Of a DNA stretch of 62,978 bases, positions 8,719-19,354 are shown in pieces. Below the pieces are notes generated by a model, which saw only the letters and a list, made by a program, of their open reading frames with translations, made no database searches and was not told where the DNA came from. Location: positions 17,063-80,040 of the forward strand of contig NZ_BMTY01000020.1 in assembly GCF_014649915.1 (NCBI RefSeq), in the 5' to 3' direction. The stretch is from Streptomyces toxytricini. GTDB lineage: Bacteria > Actinomycetota > Actinomycetes > Streptomycetales > Streptomycetaceae. Each line of letters starts with the position of its first letter. The first letter of the stretch is position 1. A program made the translations under genes and the position numbers.

Positions 8719-11246
8719 TGCGGGTCCCGCTTTCGTGGCTGCGGGAGTACGTCGACCTGCCTGCGGGCGAAACCGGTCGTGACGTGCAGGCCAAGCTCAT
8801 CGACGCCGGTCTGGAGGTCGAGACCGTCGAGCAGCTCGGCGCCGACCTCACCGGCCCCCTCGTCGTCGGCCAGGTGCTGACGATCGAGGAGCTGACCGAG
8901 TTCAAGAAGCCGATCCGCTTCTGCACCGTCGACGTCGGCACCGCCAACGGCACCGGCGAGCCCCAGGAGATCGTCTGCGGCGCCCGGAACTTCGCCGTCG
9001 GCGACAAGGTCGTCGTGGCCCTGCCCGGCGCCGTCCTGCCCGGCGACTTCGCGATCGCCTCGCGCAAGACGTACGGCAAGACCTCCAGCGGCATGATCTG
9101 CTCCGGCGACGAGCTCGGCATGGGCGACGACGGCACGCACGGCATCATCGTGCTGCCCCCGGAGCACGAGGCCGGCACCGACGCGGTCGAGCTGCTGGAG
9201 CTGCGCGACGAGGTCCTCGACATCGCCGTCACCCCCGACCGCGGCTACTGCCTGTCGATGCGCGGCGTCGCCCGCGAGACCGCCACCGCGTACGGCCTGC
9301 CGCTGCGCGACCCGGCCCTCCTCGACGTGCCCGCCCCCAACTCCTACGGCTACCTCGTCAAGGTCTCCGACCCGGCCGGCTGCGACCGCTTCACCGCGCG
9401 CACCGTCACGGGCCTCGACCCCGAGGCGAAGTCCCCGATCTGGCTCAAGCGCCGCCTGCAGAAGGCCGGCATGCGCCCGATCTCCCTCGCCGTGGACGTC
9501 ACCAACTACGTGATGCTGGAGCTCGGCCAGCCCCTGCACGCCTACGACCGCGCCCGCCTCGACGGCGCGATCGGCGTCCGGCGCGCCGAGCAGGGCGAGG
9601 TCCTCACCACCCTCGACGGGGTCAAGCGCACCCTCGACGCCGAGGACCTCGTCATCACCGACGACAGCGGGCCGATCGGCCTCGCCGGCGTCATGGGCGG
9701 CGCGAACACCGAGATCGCCGACGCCGTCGCCGACCCGGAGACCGGCCAGGCCGCCGGCACCACCGACGTCGTCATCGAGGCCGCCCACTTCGACCCGATC
9801 GCGATCTCGCGCACGGCCCGCCGGCACAAGCTGTCCTCGGAGGCCTCCAAGCGCTTCGAGCGCGGCGTCGACCCGCAGGCCGCCTCGGCCGCCGCGCAGC
9901 GCACCGTCGACCTGCTGGTGCTGCTCGCCGGCGGCACCGCCGAGGCGGGCGTCACCGAGCTGACCGCGCCGGGCGCCCCGCGGACCGTCGCGATGCGCGC
10001 CGACCACCCGGACCGGGTGGCGGGCGTCGCGTACGGCCGGGAGACGGTCGTCCGCCGCCTCCAGGAGGTCGGCTGCGACGTCTACGGCCAGGACGAGCTC
10101 GTGGTCACCGTCCCCTCGTGGCGGCCCGACCTCGCCGAGCCGAACGACCTCGCCGAGGAGGTCATCCGGCTGGAGGGCTACGCCAACCTGCCCTCCACGC
10201 TGCCCCAGGTGCCCTCCGGCCGCGGCCTGACCGCCCGGCAGCAGCTGCACCGCAGGGTCGGCCGCGCCCTCGCCGGCGCCGGCTACGTCGAGGCGCTGAA
10301 CTACCCGTTCATCGGCGAGCAGGTCTTCGACCAGCTCCAGCTGCCCGCGCACGACGCCGCCCGCGACGTCGTCCGCCTCGTCAACCCGCTCTCCGACGAG
10401 GAGCCGGCGCTGCGCACCACGCTGCTGCCCGGCCTGCTGGGCGCGCTGCGCCGCAACGACAGCCGCGGCTCGCACGACCTGGCCCTCTTCGAGACCGGCC
10501 TGGTCTTCCGGGCCGGCGAGAAGCCGGGCGTCGCCGTGCGGCTGCCCGTCGACCGCCGCCCCTCGGACGAGGAGATCGCCACGCTCGACGCGGCGCTCCC
10601 CGCGCAGCCGCGGTACGCCGCGGTCGTGCTGGCCGGGGCGCGGGAGCAGGCCGGCTGGTGGGGCAAGGGCCGCCCGGCCGAGTGGGCGGACGCCGTCCAG
10701 GCCGCGCGCCTGCTGGCCGCCGAGGCCGGTACGGACCTCGTCGTGCGGCAGGGCCAGTACGGGCCGTGGCACCCGGGCCGCTGCGCCGAACTCGTCGTCA
10801 CCATCGACGGGGTCGAGCAGGTCATCGGCCACGCCGGCGAGCTGCACCCGCGGGTCGTCAAGGCCCTCGGCCTGCCCGCCCGCACCAGCGCCATGGAGCT
10901 CGACCTCGACCGCCTCGCGGCGGCCGGCGGCACGCCCGTGGAGTCGCCGCGGATCTCCTCCTTCCCGGTGGCCACCCAGGACGTCGCCCTGATCGTCGAC
11001 GCGTCCGTACCGGCGGCCGACGTCGAGGCGGCGCTGCGCAAGGGAGCGGGCGAACTCCTCGAATCGCTGCGGCTGTTCGACGTCTTCACCGGCGAGCAGG
11101 TCGGCGAGGGCAAGAAGTCCCTGGCGTACGCGCTGCGCTTCCGCGCGGCCGACCGCACGCTGACCGCCGAGGAGTCCACGGCGGCCCGCGACGCCGCGGT
11201 CGCGCTGGCGGCCGAGCGGACCGGCGCGGTGCTGCGCGGCGCGTAA
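8718..11246 (+). CDS. pheT: Phenylalanyl-tRNA synthetase beta chain
   Basis: The 842-residue beta subunit, containing the OB-fold tRNA-binding domain (about residues 40-150), B3/B4 editing region, B5 domain, a catalytic-like core and a C-terminal anticodon-binding FDX-ACB domain (last 95 residues, starting near PRISSFPVATQDVALIVD). Full family length. TGATG overlap with pheS gives translational coupling and 1:1 subunit synthesis. A strong hairpin follows. Confidence 0.96.
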   Translation: MRVPLSWLREYVDLPAGETGRDVQAKLIDAGLEVETVEQLGADLTGPLVVGQVLTIEELTEFKKPIRFCTVDVGTANGTGEPQEIVCGARNFAVGDKVVVALPGAVLPGDFAIASRKTYGKTSSGMICSGDELGMGDDGTHGIIVLPPEHEAGTDAVELLELRDEVLDIAVTPDRGYCLSMRGVARETATAYGLPLRDPALLDVPAPNSYGYLVKVSDPAGCDRFTARTVTGLDPEAKSPIWLKRRLQKAGMRPISLAVDVTNYVMLELGQPLHAYDRARLDGAIGVRRAEQGEVLTTLDGVKRTLDAEDLVITDDSGPIGLAGVMGGANTEIADAVADPETGQAAGTTDVVIEAAHFDPIAISRTARRHKLSSEASKRFERGVDPQAASAAAQRTVDLLVLLAGGTAEAGVTELTAPGAPRTVAMRADHPDRVAGVAYGRETVVRRLQEVGCDVYGQDELVVTVPSWRPDLAEPNDLAEEVIRLEGYANLPSTLPQVPSGRGLTARQQLHRRVGRALAGAGYVEALNYPFIGEQVFDQLQLPAHDAARDVVRLVNPLSDEEPALRTTLLPGLLGALRRNDSRGSHDLALFETGLVFRAGEKPGVAVRLPVDRRPSDEEIATLDAALPAQPRYAAVVLAGAREQAGWWGKGRPAEWADAVQAARLLAAEAGTDLVVRQGQYGPWHPGRCAELVVTIDGVEQVIGHAGELHPRVVKALGLPARTSAMELDLDRLAAAGGTPVESPRISSFPVATQDVALIVDASVPAADVEAALRKGAGELLESLRLFDVFTGEQVGEGKKSLAYALRFRAADRTLTAEESTAARDAAVALAAERTGAVLRGA

Positions 11247-11281
11247 GCGTCCGCGGCCCGCGCCGCCGACCGGTGCGCCCG

Positions 11282-11316
11282 GTGAGGGGCGCCTCCACCA
11301 CGGAGGCGCCCCTCAC
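11282..11316 (+). terminator. Terminator of pheST
   Basis: A perfect 15-bp stem (11282-11296 with 11302-11316) with a 5-base loop, 36 bases after pheT. Confidence 0.85.
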
Positions 11317-11419
11317 TCGTTCGGGTGCAAACCCCGGTGACCCGTGTCCTCTCGCGTGACGGACCGGGACAATCGTTGCGCCGGGTGCCCACAGCGGGCA
11401 GACACAGGAGTCCCAAGGG

Positions 11420-12511
11420 ATGATCACGCGCGGGGAGACGCCCCAGCCGCGCCGGGCGTGCGTCCCCCCAGGGGGCGGCGCCACGGCGTACCGGGAGCTG
11501 CCCGCCCCCGGCCGGTGGGCGCACAGCCTCGCCGGCACCGCGGCCTTCCTGCTCCTCGCCGCCGGCTGCGCGCTCCGGGTCCGCCGGGACCTCCTCGCCC
11601 GGCTGCGCCGCTCCCGGGAGGTCGCCGAAGCCGCCCAGCGGGCACTGCTGCGGCCCCTGCCCCCGCGGATCGACGGCCTGGTCCTGGCCGGCGCCCAGCT
11701 CTCCGCGACCCGCGGCGCCGCGATCGGCGGCGACCTCTACGGGGCCGTGCCCACCGCGCACGGCGTCCGCGTCGTCATCGGCGACGTACGGGGCCACGGG
11801 CTGCCCGCGGCGGCCGCGGCCGCCGCCGTGCTCGGGGCGTTCCGGGAAGCCGCGTACGACGAACCCTCGCTGGCGGGGGTGCTGCGCGGGATGGAGCGCG
11901 CCCTGGGGCGGCACGTCCGCGACCGCACCGCGGCCGAGCCGCACACCGCCGGGGCCGCGGCGGCCGGGTCCGCCGCCGAGGAGTTCGTGACCGTGCTCCT
12001 CCTCCAGATCGCCGAGGACGGCACGCTGACCGCGCTCAACTGCGGCCACCCCTGGCCCTATCTGCTCCGCGCGCGGGCGGGTCCCCGGCCCTGCGGGGCC
12101 CTGCCGCACGCCGCGGCCGCCCGCACCGCCGCCGACCCCGCCCCGGCGCCCCCGCTCCCCGTGCCCGCACCCGCCGGGCCCTGGCCGGACGTACGGGCCC
12201 TGGACGGCGGCGACCCCCTGCCGCCGCTCGGGGTGGTGCCCGTACCGGACGGGCTGGAGGCTGGGGACTGCGGCCGACTGGGGCCCGGGGACCTGCTGTT
12301 CCTGCACACCGACGGCGCCGAGGACTCCCGCGACGCGGCCGGCCGGTTCTTCCCGCTGCCCCGCGTCCTCGCCGGCATCGCCGCCCGGCAGCCGGCCGTC
12401 ACCCCCGCGCGTCTGGTCGCCGGGGTGCACGCGGCCCTGCTGCGCCACACCGGCGGGCATCCCGCGGACGACGCCGCCCTGCTGGCGGTCCGCAGCGACC
12501 GCTGCGCCTGA
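11420..12511 (+). CDS. SpoIIE-type PP2C phosphatase with one membrane helix
   Basis: A 363-residue protein with one membrane helix near residues 33-50 (LAGTAAFLLLAAGCAL), then an RsbU/SpoIIE-like Ser/Thr phosphatase domain: GGDLYGAV, GDVRGHGLPAAA, FLHTDGAED and HPADDAALL hold the metal-binding Asp residues. An Ala/Pro-rich insert of about 45 residues splits the domain. Such proteins dephosphorylate anti-anti-sigma factors in streptomycete stress and development circuits; no such partner is encoded nearby. No clear ribosome-binding site precedes the ATG. Confidence 0.85.
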   Translation: MITRGETPQPRRACVPPGGGATAYRELPAPGRWAHSLAGTAAFLLLAAGCALRVRRDLLARLRRSREVAEAAQRALLRPLPPRIDGLVLAGAQLSATRGAAIGGDLYGAVPTAHGVRVVIGDVRGHGLPAAAAAAAVLGAFREAAYDEPSLAGVLRGMERALGRHVRDRTAAEPHTAGAAAAGSAAEEFVTVLLLQIAEDGTLTALNCGHPWPYLLRARAGPRPCGALPHAAAARTAADPAPAPPLPVPAPAGPWPDVRALDGGDPLPPLGVVPVPDGLEAGDCGRLGPGDLLFLHTDGAEDSRDAAGRFFPLPRVLAGIAARQPAVTPARLVAGVHAALLRHTGGHPADDAALLAVRSDRCA

Positions 12512-12868
12512 CACCCGGCCGGGGCCGGGGAACCGCACACCGGGCCCCGGTGGGAGGGCCCGGCGCGCGTTCCCGCCGGCTCCGGGCCGGAGCCCGGTGA
12601 CCAACCGGGCGCCGGCGGAGCCGGGGTGCGCCGCCCGCCGGCCGTGGAGTGTCGGGCAGACAGCGGGCGGGCGGCGCGGGTGGCGGGTCGTCGCACTGTA
12701 CGAGGGGGAGCCGACGACCCGTGCGGCCTCTTGGCGAGGCTCTTCAGTGAACCGCTCCCGGGGGTCCCCGCGGCAGGGTACGCATCGCATTTATGCGCGT
12801 ACTCGGTTCACACCCCGTGTGAACGCCGCACCCACTAGCCTGGTCCCGACGAGCCCTTGGAGGGGCCC
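12512..12868 (+). promoter_or_regulatory. Control region of the NsdA-like regulator
   Basis: A 357-bp gap without a gene. Two palindromes sit just upstream of the next gene: CGCAT-TT-ATGCG (12786-12797) and GTTCACAC-CCC-GTGTGAAC (12806-12824). A -10-like TAGCCT at 12836-12841 would start the transcript about 20 bases before the ATG. The second palindrome lies in the -35 region and looks like a repressor or activator site. I see nothing in 12530-12780 beyond G+C-rich sequence. Confidence 0.6.
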
Positions 12869-14209
12869 ATGCAGCCCAACGCCCTGCTCGACGCCCTCCT
12901 CGCCGAGGCGGGCATGTCCCATGCAGGACTCGCCGCGCACGTGAACCAGGCGGGCCGCTCCCGCGGACTCGCCCTGCGCTACGAACACACCGCCGTCAAC
13001 CGGTGGTTGAAGGGCCAGCGCCCCCGCGGCCAGGTCCCCGACCTGATCTGCGAGGTTCTCGGGGGCCGGCTCCGCCGCCCCCTCTCCCTCGACGACGTCG
13101 GCTTCGGCGTACCCGGCCGGCAGGCCGGACCGCAGGCTTCCCCCCTCAGCGGCTTCGTCGACCGTGCCGCGGCCCTGTGGCGCTCCGACGAACAGGGCCG
13201 CTTCCCCCTGCACGCGGCGCCCGCCCTCACCGGCACCCCCGCCGTCATCCCCGTCTGGGAGTGGGAGAACCCGCCCGAGGACGCCGACGTCTCGCGCGAC
13301 GGCCCCCTGCGCGTCGGCCCCGAGCACATCGACGTCCTCCGCGCGGCCCGCGCCCACTACGAGCTGATGTACCGGCGGGCCGGCGGCATCGCCACCCGCG
13401 CCCGCATCGTCCGCTTCCTCGGCAGCGAGACCGCGCCGCTGCTCCGCGGCAGCTACCCCGACGACCTCGGCCGCCGCCTGCACCGGGCCGCCGGCTCCCT
13501 CGTCGCCGTCGCCGGGATCTGCGCGTACGACTCCGACGCGCACGGCCTGGCCCAGCGCTACTTCCACCAGGCGCTGCGCCTCGCCAAGGCCGGCGGCGAC
13601 CGCGGACTCGGCGCCTACGTCATCGCCCTGCTCGTCAACCAGTCCCTCCACCTGCGCGACCACCGCCAGGCCGTCGCGTTCGCCGAGACCGCGCTGCGCG
13701 CCGCGGGCCGCCACACCACCGCCGCGCTCGCCGCCGACCTGTACGCCATGCAGGCGAAGGCCTACGCCCGACTCGGCGACACCGCCGCGGCGCTGACGTG
13801 CATCCGCCGCGCGGAGGCGGCCGCCGAGCGGATCCGCCCCGGCTGCGAGCCCGACGAGACCGGCTACGTCCAGCCCGGCCTCGTCAACGTCCAGGTGGCG
13901 GAGGCCCTGCTCAGCCTCGGGGAGCTCGACGCCGCCCACGAGCAGGCCGCCGCGGCGGTCGGCACCCCGGCGCACGACCGCGGCCGGGTCCACCGGCTCG
14001 CGATGCTGTGCGAGATCCAGCTGCGCCAGGGCGAGGCGGACCGGGCGGCCGCCGCGGCCGCCGAAATGGCCGAACGGGCCAAGGGGATGGAGTCGCAGCG
14101 GCTCCGCGACCGGCTGCGCGCGGTCCGCGAACAGCTGCTGTCCAGCGGGTGTTCGGGCGCGGAGGAGACGGCCCGCCTGATCGACGGGGCGCTGAGCGTC
14201 CCGCTGTGA
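12869..14209 (+). CDS. NsdA-like transcriptional regulator with tetratricopeptide-type repeats
   Basis: A 446-residue protein with an N-terminal helix-turn-helix-like region (LLAEAGMSHAGLAAHVNQAG and HTAVNRWLKGQRPRG) and a long C-terminal array of helical repeats (about residues 190-440) of TPR type. This arrangement is that of the NsdA family, streptomycete regulators that restrain sporulation and antibiotic production; which paralogue this is cannot be said. The ATG at 12869 follows GGAGGGG; a start four codons upstream is possible. Confidence 0.8.
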   Translation: MQPNALLDALLAEAGMSHAGLAAHVNQAGRSRGLALRYEHTAVNRWLKGQRPRGQVPDLICEVLGGRLRRPLSLDDVGFGVPGRQAGPQASPLSGFVDRAAALWRSDEQGRFPLHAAPALTGTPAVIPVWEWENPPEDADVSRDGPLRVGPEHIDVLRAARAHYELMYRRAGGIATRARIVRFLGSETAPLLRGSYPDDLGRRLHRAAGSLVAVAGICAYDSDAHGLAQRYFHQALRLAKAGGDRGLGAYVIALLVNQSLHLRDHRQAVAFAETALRAAGRHTTAALAADLYAMQAKAYARLGDTAAALTCIRRAEAAAERIRPGCEPDETGYVQPGLVNVQVAEALLSLGELDAAHEQAAAAVGTPAHDRGRVHRLAMLCEIQLRQGEADRAAAAAAEMAERAKGMESQRLRDRLRAVREQLLSSGCSGAEETARLIDGALSVPL

Positions 14210-14291
14210 CCCGCGCCGGCGGCCGCCGCCGGTCGGGCGGGGTCCCGGCCGCCGCCGGGGCGGCCGGGCTGCTTCCCGGGGGCGCCGGGGG

Positions 14292-15182
14292 TCAGTTGTA
14301 CGGGTAGAAGCCCGAACCGGTCTTGCGGCCGAGGCGGCCGGCGTCGACCATGCGCTGGAGCAGCGGGGGAGCGGCGTACAGCGGCTCCTTGAACTCGGCG
14401 TACATCGAGTCGGCGATCGAGGCCACGGTGTCCAGGCCGATCAGGTCGGACAGCTTCAGCGGGCCCATCGGGTGGGCGCAGCCGAACTCCATGCCGTTGT
14501 CGATGTCCTCGCGGCTGGCGATGCCCGACTCGAACATCCGGATCGCGGAGAGCAGGTACGGGACGAGGAGGGCGTTGACGACGAAGCCCGACCGGTCCTG
14601 GGCGCGGATGGCGTGCTTGTCGAGCACGTTCTGCACCAGGGCCTCGGCCCGCTTGATGGTCTCCTCGCTCGTGGTGAGGGCGGGGATCAGCTCGACGAGC
14701 TTCTGCACGGGCGCCGGGTTGAAGAAGTGGATGCCGATGACCTGGTCGGGGCGGGAGGTCGCGACGGCGAGCTTGACCAGAGGGATCGAGGAGGTGTTCG
14801 AGGCGAGGATGGCACCGGGGCGGGTGACCTGGTCGAGGACCTGGAAGATCTCCGTCTTGACCTGCTCGTTCTCGACGACCGCCTCGATGACCAGGTCGCG
14901 GTCGGCGAACTCGCCGAGGTCGGTGGTGAAGGAGAGGCGGGCCAGGGTGGCGTCCCGCTCCTCCTCGCTGATCTTGCCGCGGGCGGCGGCCTTGGACAGG
15001 GAGTTCTGCAGCCGGGTACGGCCGATCTCCAGGGCCTCGCCGGTGGTCTCGGCGACCTTGACGTCCAGTCCGCTGCGGGCGCAGACCTCGGCGATACCAG
15101 CGCCCATCTGGCCGCAGCCCACTACGCCGACTCGGGTGATGTCGGAAGGGAGGTCAGTCACTTCGTGCCTTTCGCTGGTCAT
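14292..15182 (-). CDS. 3-hydroxyacyl-CoA (3-hydroxybutyryl-CoA) dehydrogenase
   Basis: A 296-residue NAD(P)-dependent dehydrogenase for 3-hydroxyacyl-CoA, probably 3-hydroxybutyryl-CoA. The Rossmann motif GCGQMGAG is near residue 22, the catalytic His lies in IHFFNPAPVQKLVELI and the conserved NTSSIPL is present. The C-terminal dimerisation domain is complete to LGRKTGSGFYPYN. It stands alone, so its pathway (butyryl-CoA or polyhydroxybutyrate-type metabolism) is inferred from the family. Confidence 0.92.
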   Translation of the reverse strand: MTSERHEVTDLPSDITRVGVVGCGQMGAGIAEVCARSGLDVKVAETTGEALEIGRTRLQNSLSKAAARGKISEEERDATLARLSFTTDLGEFADRDLVIEAVVENEQVKTEIFQVLDQVTRPGAILASNTSSIPLVKLAVATSRPDQVIGIHFFNPAPVQKLVELIPALTTSEETIKRAEALVQNVLDKHAIRAQDRSGFVVNALLVPYLLSAIRMFESGIASREDIDNGMEFGCAHPMGPLKLSDLIGLDTVASIADSMYAEFKEPLYAAPPLLQRMVDAGRLGRKTGSGFYPYN

Positions 15183-15334
15183 CGGAGGGCGGGTCCCCCG
15201 TTCGTGCAGTGGTGACTGCTAGCGGCGCCCGCCACGCACCCCGACGTTACCCCCGACCCTGCCCTTGGCCGAGGGCCGGGGCGGGCATGCTGAGCCCACG
15301 CACGAGTTGTCACGCTGAGGAGCGGAGCGAACAC

Positions 15335-16648
15335 ATGACGTACATGGGACGGCGGGGGCTGCTGGCCGGAGCCGCGGGGGCACTGGCGTCCGCCGCGGCG
15401 GGGCCGGCGCAGGCCGCGCCCCGGGAGGACGGGCCCCGCGCGGCGGCGGAGCGGGGCCGGGCGGCGGCCCCGGCGCCGGGCACGGCGGGGGAGCGGGAGG
15501 GGGCCGGCCGGGGGCGGGGCGGCGGCGCGGAGTTCCGCGGGATGTGGATCGCCTCGGTGCAGAACGTCGACTGGCCCTCGCGGACCGGACTGTCGGCGGC
15601 GCGGCAGCGCGCCGAGCTGACCGCCCTCTACGACACCGCGGTCGAGCGCCGCCTGAACGCGGTGCTGCTCCAGGTCCGGCCCACGGCCGACGCGATGTGG
15701 CCCGGGGCCCGCGAGCCCTGGTCGCAGTGGCTGACCGGCGTGCAGGGCGGCGACCCGGGCTGGGACCCGCTGGGCACGGCCGTCGCCGAAGCCCACGCGC
15801 GCGGGCTGGAGTTCCACGCCTGGTTCAACCCGTACCGGGTGGCCAACACCCACGCCGACCCGGCCCGTCTCGCGGCCTCCCACCCGGCGCGCCGCAACCC
15901 CGGCTGGACGGTGGCGTACGGCGGCAAGCTGTACTACAACCCGGGACTGCCCGAGGTGCGGGCCTTCGTCCAGGAGGCCATGCTCGACGCGGTGTCCCGC
16001 TACGCGGTGGACGGCGTCCACTGGGACGACTACTTCTACCCCTACCCGGTGGCCGGCGAGGCCTTCGACGACGACGACGCGTACGCCCGCCACGGCGGCG
16101 GCTTCCCCTCGCGGGCCGACTGGCGGCGCCACAACACCGACTCCCTGGTCCGCGAAATGGCGGAGCGCGTCCGCACGGTGCGCCCCTCGGCGCGCTTCGG
16201 CATCAGCCCGTTCGCGGTGTGGCGCAACCGGGACAAGGACCCCCTCGGCTCGGACACGCAGACGCTGGGCACGTACGACGACCTGTACGCGGACACCCGC
16301 AAGTGGGTGCGGGAGGGCTGGGTCGACTACGTCGTCCCGCAGGTGTACTGGCACATCGGGCACCCGACGGCCGACTACGCGAAGATCGTCCCCTGGTGGG
16401 CGCAGACCGTCGCCGGCACCGGCGTCGACCTCTACGTCGGGGAGGGGCTCTACCGCTGCGACCCGCAGAGCGCGACGGCGGCGTGGCGCGACCCGGAGGA
16501 GCTGACCCGGCACGTCGCGCTCGCCAAGCGGTACGCCGAGGTCCGCGGCCACTGCTACTTCTCCGCGCAGCAGGTGGTCACGGACCCCACGGGAGCGTTG
16601 GCGCGGGTCGTCGCGGACCACTACCCGACGGCGGTGCCGCCGCGCTGA
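15335..16648 (+). CDS. Secreted GHL10-type (family 10-like) glycoside hydrolase
   Basis: A 437-residue exported protein. The N-terminus has twin arginines (MGRRGLLAGAAGALASAAAG), pointing to Tat or Sec export. After an Ala/Gly-rich linker comes the GHL10 (DUF187) TIM-barrel domain: EFRGMWIASVQNVDWPS, HAWFNPYRVAN, VDGVHWDDYFYPYP and WVDYVVPQVYWHIG. The family is thought to act on cell-wall or exopolysaccharide glycans; the substrate is unknown. It is divergent from the dehydrogenase, with promoters in 15183-15334. A GAGGAGCGGAGCG stretch precedes the ATG. Confidence 0.88.
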   Translation: MTYMGRRGLLAGAAGALASAAAGPAQAAPREDGPRAAAERGRAAAPAPGTAGEREGAGRGRGGGAEFRGMWIASVQNVDWPSRTGLSAARQRAELTALYDTAVERRLNAVLLQVRPTADAMWPGAREPWSQWLTGVQGGDPGWDPLGTAVAEAHARGLEFHAWFNPYRVANTHADPARLAASHPARRNPGWTVAYGGKLYYNPGLPEVRAFVQEAMLDAVSRYAVDGVHWDDYFYPYPVAGEAFDDDDAYARHGGGFPSRADWRRHNTDSLVREMAERVRTVRPSARFGISPFAVWRNRDKDPLGSDTQTLGTYDDLYADTRKWVREGWVDYVVPQVYWHIGHPTADYAKIVPWWAQTVAGTGVDLYVGEGLYRCDPQSATAAWRDPEELTRHVALAKRYAEVRGHCYFSAQQVVTDPTGALARVVADHYPTAVPPR

Positions 16649-16658
16649 ACCGCCCCGG

Positions 16659-16856
16659 TCAGTGTCCGGGTTCCGCTGGGTGCTTCACCACGCAGTCGGG
16701 GCCCGGGGACATGACGGCCTCGTGACCGTCCGCGAAACGGACCCGGTAAGGGGGGTTGCCGTTCTCGCCCAGCACCTGAGTGATCTCGCCGACCTTGTCG
16801 TGCTGCCCCACGATCCTGCCGTGTTGCACGAGCTGGTCGCCCTCGGTCGCGCGCAT
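16659..16856 (-). CDS. DUF1918 small protein
   Basis: A 65-residue protein with the DUF1918 beta-barrel-like pattern (GDQLVQHGRIVGQHDKVGEI, PPYRVRFADGHEAVMSPGPD). Common in actinobacteria, function unknown. An excellent GGAGGAGGT ribosome-binding site lies 6 bases before the ATG. It converges on the GHL10 gene, only 10 bases away. Confidence 0.88.
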   Translation of the reverse strand: MRATEGDQLVQHGRIVGQHDKVGEITQVLGENGNPPYRVRFADGHEAVMSPGPDCVVKHPAEPGH

Positions 16857-16907
16857 GCTGACCTCCTCCGAGGCGGTCTGGATCCGGTGACAGCAGTTTA
16901 CGGCGAT

Positions 16908-17871
<964 letters not shown>

Positions 17872-17873
<2 letters not shown>

Positions 17874-19323
17874 GTACGAGCGTAGCAGTGTGGCGGAACT
17901 GGCGGCTTCCCTGCGTTCCGAACTGGACCGCTACTCGGTCGGTGGAAAGCTGCCGTCGAGCCGCGCCCTGGTCGAGCGGTACCGCGTCAGCCCCGTCACC
18001 GTCTCTCGCGCCCTCGCCCTCCTCGCCGCGGAGGGCCTCGTCGTCACCCGCCCCGGCGCCGGCGCCTACCGCGCCCGACCCCGTACGGCCGACCCCGCGC
18101 CCGGCGACACCTCCTGGCAGGAGGTCGCCCTGAGCGCCGAAGGCGCCGGCGACGTCGTGCCGCGATCCGTCGACGCCTCCGGAGTGCTCCACTCGCTGTC
18201 CGCCCCGCCCGCCGGGGTCATCGAGCTGAGCGGCGGCTACCTGCACCCCTCCCTCCAGCCCGAGCGCGCCATGGCCGCCGCCCTCGCCCGGGCCGGGCGG
18301 CGCCCCGGCGCCTGGAGCCGCCCGCCCGTCGAGGGCCTGCCCGAGCTGCGGGACTGGTTCGCCCGGGAGATCGGCGGGTCCGCCACCGCCGCCGACGTCC
18401 TCGTCACCGCCGGCGGACAGAGCGCCCTCACCACCGCCCTGCGCGCCCTCGCCCCGCCCGGCGCGCCCGTCCTCGTCGAGTCCCCGACCTACCCCGGCCT
18501 GCTGTCCATCGCCCGCGCCTCCGGCTGCCGGCCCGTGCCCGTCCCCGTCGACGCCGACGGTGTCCGGCCGGAGCTGCTGGCCGCCGCGTTCGAAGCGACC
18601 GGTGCGCGGGTCTTCGTGTGCCAGCCGCTGTTCCAGAACCCCACCGGCGCCGTCCTCGCCGCCGAGCGGCGCGCCGAGGTGCTGCGGACCGCCCGCGCCG
18701 CCGGCGCGTTCGTCGTCGAGGACGACTACGCCCGCCACCTCGCCCACGAGGACGCCGGCCCGCTGCCCGCCCCGCTCGCCGCCGAGGACCACGACGGCGT
18801 CGTCGTCCACGTCCGGTCCCTGACGAAGGCCACCTCGCCCAGCCTGCGCGTCGGCGCCCTCGCCGCCCGCGGCCCCGTCATGGACCGGCTGCGCGCCATC
18901 CAGGTCGTCGACAGCTTCTTCGTCCCCCGCCCGCTCCAGGAAGCCGCCCTCGAACTCGTCGGCGCCCCCTCCTGGCCCCGCCACCTGCGCACCGTCGCCG
19001 CCGAACTCCGCCACCGCCGCGACGTCCTCGCCGGGGCGCTGCGGCGCTCGCTGCCCGGCCTGCACTTGGCCCACCTGCCCGCCGGCGGCTACCAGCTGTG
19101 GGTCCGCCCCGACACCGGGGACGACGCCGGGTTCGCCGCGGCCGCCCTGCGCGCGGGCGTCGCCGTCGCGCCCGGGCGCCCGTACTTCTGCGCGGAGCCC
19201 CCCGGGCCGTACGTCCGCCTCGGCTTCGCCGGGGTCTCCGGCACGGCCGAGCTCGGCGAAGCCGTCCACCGGCTGCGCACCGCCCTCGGCGGCGGCGCGG
19301 ATGCGGTGCCGCACGACGCTTGA
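17872..19323 (+). CDS. MocR-type PLP-dependent transcriptional regulator
   Basis: A 483-residue MocR/PdxR-class regulator: GntR winged helix (residues 5-72, with GGKLPSSRALVERYRVSPVT) joined to a fold type I aminotransferase domain (residues about 115-475). The PLP-binding lysine is probably Lys319 in SLTKATSPSLRVGAL. FQNPTGAVLAAERR and EDDYARHL are further cofactor-site motifs. Such proteins use PLP and an amino compound as effectors. The neighbouring transporter is the likely target. Confidence 0.9.
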
Positions 19324-19354
19324 CCACGGGCGGCACGCGCCCCACCATCACCGC

